Positions 59,307-64,000 of a stretch of DNA of 64,000 nucleotides are shown in pieces (position 1 is the first letter of the stretch; every line of letters begins with the position of its first letter). The notes under the pieces are model-generated. The model worked only from the letters and a program-made list of their open reading frames with translations, was not told the origin of the DNA and searched no databases. The stretch is from contig JAJUJI010000001.1 in assembly GCA_029265405.1 (NCBI GenBank), positions 186,001 to 250,000 of the forward strand, given 5' to 3'. Origin of the DNA: Clostridiales bacterium (lineage in GTDB: Bacteria; Bacillota; Clostridia; Oscillospirales; Oscillospiraceae). Position numbers and translations under genes: made by a program.

Positions 59307-60548
59307 ATGAGCATTGTTAAGGACATGTCGCTCGCCGAAGCCGGCCGTAAAAAGATCGAGTGGGTGCGCTCGTTCATGCCCGCCCTCGGCCAAATCGAGC
59401 GGCGCTTTGAAAGAGAGAAGCCCTTTGCCGGCCTGAGGATAGCCGTTTCCGTCCATCTTGAGGCGAAAACCGCAAATCTGGCCCTTGTCCTGTCCAGAGG
59501 CGGAGCCGAGGTGTTTCTGGCGGGCTCAAACCCGCTCTCCACACAGGACGATGTGGCGGCCGGCGCCGCCTCTTTGGGCATTGAAACCTTCGGTGTACGA
59601 GGTACGGACGAGGAGGGCTACAAAAGGCTGCTCGCCGAAACGCTCAAGTGCCGGCCCCATATCATCATAGACGACGGGGGAGACCTTGTGGAGCTTCTTT
59701 GCGGCGAGTGCGCCGGATACGCCGACCGTCTGATAGGCGGCTGCGAGGAAACCACAACCGGCATACTGCGCCTGAAGGCCCGCGAAAGGGAGGGCCTGCT
59801 GCCCTGTCCCATGGTCGCCGTCAACGACGCGAAGGCAAAGCACTATTACGACAACAAGTACGGCACGGGCCAGTCCGTCTGGGACGGACTCATGCACACG
59901 ACAAACCTTGTTGTCGCCGGGAAAACCGTAGTGGTGGCGGGCTACGGCTGGTGCGGCAAGGGGGTGGCCATGAGGGCGGCGGGCCTGGGCGCCTGCGTCA
60001 TAGTGACCGAGATAGACCCGTTCAAGGCTCTGGACGCGACGATGAACGGCTTTCGCGTGATGACCATGGACGAGGCGGCGCCGCACGGCGACATATTCGT
60101 CACCGTCACCGGCTGCAGGGACGTAATAACCGGCAGGCATTTCATGCTTATGAAGGACAACGCCGTCCTTGCCAACGCCGGCCACTTCAATGTGGAGATA
60201 AACGTCGCGGCTCTTGAAAAAATGGCGGTTAAAAGAACGCCGAGGAGAGAAAATATTGAAGGCTATACCCTGCCTGACGGCAGGACGCTCAATGTTGTGG
60301 CGGAGGGCAGGCTGGTGAACCTCGCTGCCGGAAACGGCCATCCGGCCGAGATAATGGACATGTCCTTCGCGGTGCAGGCCCTTACGGCCGAATGGCTGAC
60401 CAGGCAGACCGGCCTTGAAAAAAGGCTCTATCAGGTGCCCGCTTCGATAGACGGCGAGATAGGAAGGGCAAAGCTGCAAGCCATGGGCATAGCGATAGAC
60501 AAGCTGACACCAGAGCAGGAAAATTACCTGAACGGCTGGAAAATATGA
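59307..60548 (+). CDS. ahcY: S-adenosylhomocysteine hydrolase family protein
   Basis: The 413-residue NAD-dependent enzyme hydrolyses S-adenosylhomocysteine (or an analogue) to homocysteine. Motifs: AVSVHLEAKTANLAL, GGCEETTTGILRL, VNDAKAKHYYDNKYGTGQSVWDG, GYGWCGKGVAMRAAGLGA (NAD site) and NVEINV. It is of the shorter archaeal/Thermotoga-like type: it lacks the internal insertion and the C-terminal PxHYRY tail of longer AhcY, ending in EQENYLNGW. With an SAH deaminase in the same operon its true substrate might be S-inosylhomocysteine. It is first after the SAM riboswitch. Confidence 0.93.
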   Translation: MSIVKDMSLAEAGRKKIEWVRSFMPALGQIERRFEREKPFAGLRIAVSVHLEAKTANLALVLSRGGAEVFLAGSNPLSTQDDVAAGAASLGIETFGVRGTDEEGYKRLLAETLKCRPHIIIDDGGDLVELLCGECAGYADRLIGGCEETTTGILRLKAREREGLLPCPMVAVNDAKAKHYYDNKYGTGQSVWDGLMHTTNLVVAGKTVVVAGYGWCGKGVAMRAAGLGACVIVTEIDPFKALDATMNGFRVMTMDEAAPHGDIFVTVTGCRDVITGRHFMLMKDNAVLANAGHFNVEINVAALEKMAVKRTPRRENIEGYTLPDGRTLNVVAEGRLVNLAAGNGHPAEIMDMSFAVQALTAEWLTRQTGLEKRLYQVPASIDGEIGRAKLQAMGIAIDKLTPEQENYLNGWKI

Positions 60549-60572
60549 ATAGATACGCTAGGAGATTAGATG

Positions 60573-61760
60573 ATGGCAAAAAAACTTTTTACTTCCGAAT
60601 CGGTGACCGAGGGACACCCCGATAAAATATGCGACCAGGTGTCCGACGCGGTGCTGGACGCCATACTGGCGCGGGATCCCAAGGGGCGCGTAGCCTGCGA
60701 AACCACGGTCACTACCGGAATGGTCTACGTTATGGGCGAGATAACCACTAGCTGCTATGTGGACATACCCAAAATAGTCAGGGACGTTGTGCGCGACATA
60801 GGCTACGATAACGCGGCCTACGGCTTCGACTGCAACACCTGCGCCGTCCTGACCAGCATACACGAGCAGTCCCCCGACATAGCCCTGGGGGTGGACAAGT
60901 CCCTGGAAGCAAAAAGCGGCGCCTGCGCCGGGCTCGACAACGGCGCGGGAGACCAGGGCATGATGTTCGGCTACGCCTGCACAGAAACCCCCGAGCTCAT
61001 GCCCCTGCCCATTTCGCTGGCCCACAGGCTGGCCAAGCGGCTTGCGGAGGTCAGAAAAACCGGCCTGCTGGACTATTTGAGACCGGACGGGAAAACCCAG
61101 GTAACGATAGAATACGGGGAGGACAACAGGCCTATTAGGGCGGACGCCGTAGTGATTTCCACCCAGCACGCGGAGAGCGCGTCTCTTGAGCGCATCCGCA
61201 GAGACATGATAGAGCTCGTCGTCAAGCCCGTCATACCGGAGAAGCTGCTGGATGCCGATACCAAATATTTCGTTAACCCCACGGGCAGGTTTGTAATAGG
61301 CGGCCCCCACGGCGACAGCGGCCTTACCGGACGCAAAATTATAGTAGACACCTACGGCGGCTACGCTCCCCACGGCGGCGGAGCGTTTTCCGGAAAGGAC
61401 CCGACAAAGGTGGACCGCAGCGCGGCCTACGCGGCCCGCTACATAGCGAAAAATGTGGTGGCCGCAGGGCTGGCCGAGCGCTGCCAGGTGCAGCTTGCCT
61501 ATGCCATTGGCGTAGCCCATCCGGTCAGCGTGCTGCTGGAAACCTTCGGCACCGGCAAAATAAGCGACTTGAAGCTTGAGGAGGCCGTACTTGAGGTGTT
61601 CGACCTCCGCCCGGCCGCAATCATACGCGACCTTGACCTTCAAAAGCCGATATACAGAAGGCTTGCGGCCTACGGCCACATGGGCCGCACGGAGCTCGGC
61701 GTCCGCTGGGAGGACACGGACAGGACCGGGGCGCTTCTGGCCGCGGTAAAAAGGCTATGA
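60573..61760 (+). CDS. metK: S-adenosylmethionine synthetase
   Basis: The 395-residue enzyme makes SAM from methionine and ATP. N-terminal [25 protein letters not shown], the [12 protein letters not shown] catalytic loop, [24 protein letters not shown] and [16 protein letters not shown] are all as in MetK. Two ATG codons adjoin (60570, 60573); 60573 has the better distance from AGGAG and gives MAKKLF. Its stop overlaps the deaminase start in ATGA, so the operon is tightly coupled and SAM feeds back through the riboswitch. Confidence 0.97.
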   Translation: MAKKLFTSESVTEGHPDKICDQVSDAVLDAILARDPKGRVACETTVTTGMVYVMGEITTSCYVDIPKIVRDVVRDIGYDNAAYGFDCNTCAVLTSIHEQSPDIALGVDKSLEAKSGACAGLDNGAGDQGMMFGYACTETPELMPLPISLAHRLAKRLAEVRKTGLLDYLRPDGKTQVTIEYGEDNRPIRADAVVISTQHAESASLERIRRDMIELVVKPVIPEKLLDADTKYFVNPTGRFVIGGPHGDSGLTGRKIIVDTYGGYAPHGGGAFSGKDPTKVDRSAAYAARYIAKNVVAAGLAERCQVQLAYAIGVAHPVSVLLETFGTGKISDLKLEEAVLEVFDLRPAAIIRDLDLQKPIYRRLAAYGHMGRTELGVRWEDTDRTGALLAAVKRL

Positions 61761-63055
61761 GCGTTCTGTTCAAAGATATAAAGGCTCTGCTTCCCTCCGA
61801 GGACGGCGGCCTTGAAATCGGCGACTGCTCGGTTTTCGTGGACGGCGATTCAATAGCATCCACACGCGGCGTTCCCGAGGGGATGTCAGCCGATACGGTC
61901 ATCGACGGCAGGGGGAAGCTGCTCATTCCAGGGCTTGTCAACAGCCATACTCACGTGTACATGACCATGTTCAGAAACTGCGCCGACGATTTGGCCTTTA
62001 CGGACTGGCTTTTCGGCCACATCCTGCCCCTGGAGGACAAGATGACGGCCGAGGACTGCTACTGGGGCAGCCTGCTGGGCTATATGGAAATGATAGCCAC
62101 CGGCACCGCCACATCCCTGGATATGTTCGTATTCCCTGAAACCGCCGTGAGGGCGGCCTCGGAGGCTGGAGTGAGGGCCGTTTTGAGCAGGGGCCTGACA
62201 GGCGGGGAGGACGATAGGGCCGGCGGCGCGCGCCGGCTCAGGGAGGCGAGGACCGAAATAGAAAAATGGCGCGGCAAAAGCGGGCTGATAACCTACATGC
62301 TGGGCCCCCACGCGCCTTATACCTGCGACCCCGGTTATCTGAAGGAGGCGGCGGCGCTGGCCGACGAGCTTAAGCTCGGCATTAGCATACACCTGGCCGA
62401 AAGCCGCGACGAGATAAGGACCGTGCGCGAAAGATACGGCTGCACCCCGGCCGAGTATCTCGACAGGTGCGGCATTCTGCGCGAAACGACTGTAGCCGCC
62501 CACTGCGTCCATCTTACGGATAGCGACATAGCCCTGCTTGCCCGCCGGGGCGTCAGCGTTGCAACCAATCCCGTGAGCAATCTTAAGCTGGGCAACGGCG
62601 CAGCGCCCGTACCCAAAATGCTGAAGGCGGGGATTAACGTCTGCCTCGGCACCGACGGGGCCGCCAGCAACAATACGCTGAACATGTTCCGCGAATTGAG
62701 CTTCCTTTCCCTTATCCACAAGGGCGCGGCGGAGGACGCCAGGACCGTCAGCGCCGCCCAGGCTCTCAGGGCGGCTACCGCCGGCGGCGCGAAGGCGCTG
62801 GGCCTCGGCGGCATTACGGGTGAAATTAAGCCCGGCCTGAAGGCCGATTTGGCCGTTCTTGACCTTGAAGCCCCATGGATGAAGCCGCACAATAATATCC
62901 TGTCCTCGCTTGCTTACTCGGCAAACGGCTCGGAGGTGGAAACCGTCATGGTCGGCGGCAGGCTGCTTATGAAAAACCGCGAGTTTCTGACGATAGACAG
63001 GGAACGGGTGCTATACGAGGTCGATAAAACCTGCCGCCGTCTGGGCCTGCTTTGA
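61757..63055 (+). CDS. mtaD: S-adenosylhomocysteine/5'-methylthioadenosine deaminase family amidohydrolase
   Basis: This 432-residue metal-dependent amidohydrolase has NSHTHVYM, the HLAES, HCVHL and [10 protein letters not shown] ligands in order, as in MtaD/DadD deaminases. It deaminates the adenine of SAH, methylthioadenosine or related nucleosides to hypoxanthine. Co-transcription with ahcY and metK suggests that it recycles the SAM by-product. The related chlorohydrolase TrzA/AtzB-type function is a less likely alternative. It overlaps metK by 4 nt and ends at a long terminator. Confidence 0.92.
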   Translation: MSVLFKDIKALLPSEDGGLEIGDCSVFVDGDSIASTRGVPEGMSADTVIDGRGKLLIPGLVNSHTHVYMTMFRNCADDLAFTDWLFGHILPLEDKMTAEDCYWGSLLGYMEMIATGTATSLDMFVFPETAVRAASEAGVRAVLSRGLTGGEDDRAGGARRLREARTEIEKWRGKSGLITYMLGPHAPYTCDPGYLKEAAALADELKLGISIHLAESRDEIRTVRERYGCTPAEYLDRCGILRETTVAAHCVHLTDSDIALLARRGVSVATNPVSNLKLGNGAAPVPKMLKAGINVCLGTDGAASNNTLNMFRELSFLSLIHKGAAEDARTVSAAQALRAATAGGAKALGLGGITGEIKPGLKADLAVLDLEAPWMKPHNNILSSLAYSANGSEVETVMVGGRLLMKNREFLTIDRERVLYEVDKTCRRLGLL

Positions 63056-63071
63056 GCCCGGCTGCCGGCGG

Positions 63072-63122
63072 GATCAAAAGGCTCCGGAGGAAGGCTCAGC
63101 CTTCCTCCGGAGCCTTTTGATC
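63072..63122 (+). terminator. Very long perfect hairpin terminator of the SAM operon
   Basis: The two 24-nt arms (63072-63095 and 63099-63122) are exactly complementary around TCA, with a T-run inside the right arm (CCTTTTGATC). It follows the deaminase stop by 16 nt. Confidence 0.85.
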
Positions 63123-63502
63123 GCCAAACAGGCAGGACGCCGCATGCCTCCGCGTTTTTAGGTCCAAAGGCCAGCCGACCCCGCTCCGGATTGATTTCGT
63201 TGTTACTATAGTCATATCAAATCAATTTATATATTATTAAAATAATATTAATTAAAGTCAGCATATTATCCAAATTGTGATTGACATACAGCACTATATT
63301 GGTTAATATAGTTATAAACGCATAATGGCTTGCGGATATATCAGCAGCACACTTTAATTAAATTAACGCAAAATTAAAATTAATTTAAAATGTTCATGTT
63401 GGTAAAACGGCATAACGCGTATTTTCATATCGTTTTCGCTAATTAATAGGCTTAAATACCTTCCGGTATTCAGCAATATATTATCTTATTAGGAGGAGCT
63501 TT
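63123..63502 (+). other. AT-rich gap before the last gene
   Basis: These 380 bp contain no credible gene. From about 63200 the DNA is strongly AT-rich, with repeated TTAATTAA-like words, unlike the flanking genes. A promoter lies at 63281-63309, which would give a leader of about 190 nt. Confidence 0.6.
63281..63309 (+). promoter_or_regulatory. Promoter of the secreted-protein gene
   Basis: TTGACA (63281-63286) and TAATAT (63304-63309) with a 17-bp spacer. Confidence 0.7.
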
Positions 63503-64000
63503 ATGAAAAAAATATTCGCGTTGGTTCTTGCCGTATTGCTGCTTGCGGCGCTGGCTCCCGCGGCCCTGTGTGCGGACAGCGCCACGGTCTATTTCAGCGT
63601 GAGCGTTGACGGAAAGCTGCAGGTGGCCGCCAAGCCCGTTACCGTCAGCACGCTGACGGTCGACGCCGTGCTGAAGGAAGCCCACAAAGCTTACTTCAAG
63701 GACGGCGAGAAGGGTTATGCCGCCGCAACCGACAAGACCTGGAACATGTATCTGATCAGCAAGGCCTGGGGCGTCGCCACAACCCCCTATGTGATAATCA
63801 ACAACGCTCCCCTGGGCGCCGATTCCTCGCAGCCCACCACAGTGGACAAATTCCCCGTAAAGACCGGCGACAATATTATAATGTGCATAATAACCGACCA
63901 GAAATCCACCGCCAAGCCCACCTCCATGACCGCCAAGGTGTCGGGCTCCAACGTCACCATTACGGCCACCGCGTGGACGCTTGATTTCTCCACCTTTACA
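63503..64000 (+). CDS. Secreted protein, 3' end outside window
   Basis: An open frame from ATG 63503 runs to the window end (166 codons). AGGAGGAG precedes it. It starts with a Sec signal peptide (MKKIFALVLAVLLLAALAPAALCADS, cleavage likely after ALCA). The mature part is beta-rich with a repeat-like pattern: VSVDGKLQVAAKPVTVSTLTVDAVL, KDGEKGYAA, VIINNAPLG and PVKTGDNIIMCII. It loosely resembles DUF4430/transcobalamin-C-like domains, in which a short VNG and GD pair occur, but I cannot confirm this. It is probably exported to the cell surface; no function is assigned. Confidence 0.75.
   Translation, partial: MKKIFALVLAVLLLAALAPAALCADSATVYFSVSVDGKLQVAAKPVTVSTLTVDAVLKEAHKAYFKDGEKGYAAATDKTWNMYLISKAWGVATTPYVIINNAPLGADSSQPTTVDKFPVKTGDNIIMCIITDQKSTAKPTSMTAKVSGSNVTITATAWTLDFSTFT

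Noticed and set aside
1-64000. CRISPR arrays, insertion sequences, integrases, toxin-antitoxin or defence genes
   Set aside because: No spaced direct-repeat array, transposase, integrase or recognised defence protein was seen on either strand.

Overview
The window looks like a chromosomal segment of a strictly anaerobic, endospore-forming member of the Clostridia (Bacillota). This is inferred from content: a SpoIIP sporulation hydrolase, single-chain pyruvate:ferredoxin oxidoreductase, pyruvate phosphate dikinase, a class I hybrid cluster protein, a Re-type citrate synthase-like enzyme, an SLH-anchored surface protein, a SAM-I riboswitch, purine-rich Shine-Dalgarno sites and ordinary TTGACA/TATAAT promoters. 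Coding DNA is GC-rich, with frequent AGG (Arg) and ATA (Ile) codons; the larger intergenic gaps are AT-rich. I see no rRNA, CRISPR array, insertion sequence or intact tRNA. The one phage-like gene is an isolated holin-like protein.

Layout. 1-5.2 kb: 3' part of a GH18 chitinase, a Re-citrate synthase-like gene and a PucR-type regulator. 5.2-11.1 kb: a complete Liv-type ABC transporter operon (binding protein, two permeases, two ATPases) followed by a URO-D/MtaA-like protein. 11.2-13.9 kb: a large secreted protein with CSPG/cadherin-like repeats and three SLH domains. 14-17.5 kb: ferredoxin-cupin-hcp operon divergent from a Crp/Fnr-family regulator, with a palindrome between them. 17.5-20.8 kb: a small membrane protein, a flavodoxin-like protein, and a NifX-like / Mrp ATPase / metallo-beta-lactamase cluster. 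20.9-27.6 kb: envelope genes (acyltransferase, membrane protein, TVP38 family, GT2, UDP-GlcNAc 2-epimerase, methyltransferase). 27.7-33.6 kb: molybdenum cofactor genes (moeA-mogA-mobB-moaA-moaC-MOSC plus a MoeA-like protein) behind a long structured leader. 33.7-42.7 kb: holin-like gene, two aldehyde dehydrogenases, a small conserved basic protein, a DUF4213/DUF364-DUF169 pair, LysR plus carbonic anhydrase, argS. 43-50.8 kb: ruvX, two tandem esterases, a PfkB sugar kinase preceded by a truncated D-lyxose-isomerase remnant, spoIIP, a TSCPD protein, a nucleotidyltransferase-phosphatase fusion and yifB. 51-59 kb: nifJ, mnmE, ppdK. 59-63 kb: a SAM-I riboswitch controlling ahcY-metK-SAH/MTA deaminase. 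63.5 kb to the end: the 5' part of a secreted protein.

How it fits together. NifJ and PpdK sit at the pyruvate node and the citrate synthase-like enzyme would feed a partial TCA route to glutamate. The SAM operon regenerates and recycles methyl donor. The Moco genes imply molybdo- or tungsto-enzymes encoded elsewhere, since none is in the window; the MocA-like fusion enzyme could supply a nucleotidyl-transfer step. Hcp and its regulator suggest a nitrosative-stress response. The most unusual observations are the D-lyxose-isomerase remnant coupled to the sugar kinase, the roughly 425-nt hairpin-rich leader of the moeA operon, the nucleotidyltransferase-phosphatase fusion, and the pairing of an AhcY-like hydrolase with an SAH deaminase under one SAM riboswitch. 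I did not find a clearly new defence or mobile system.
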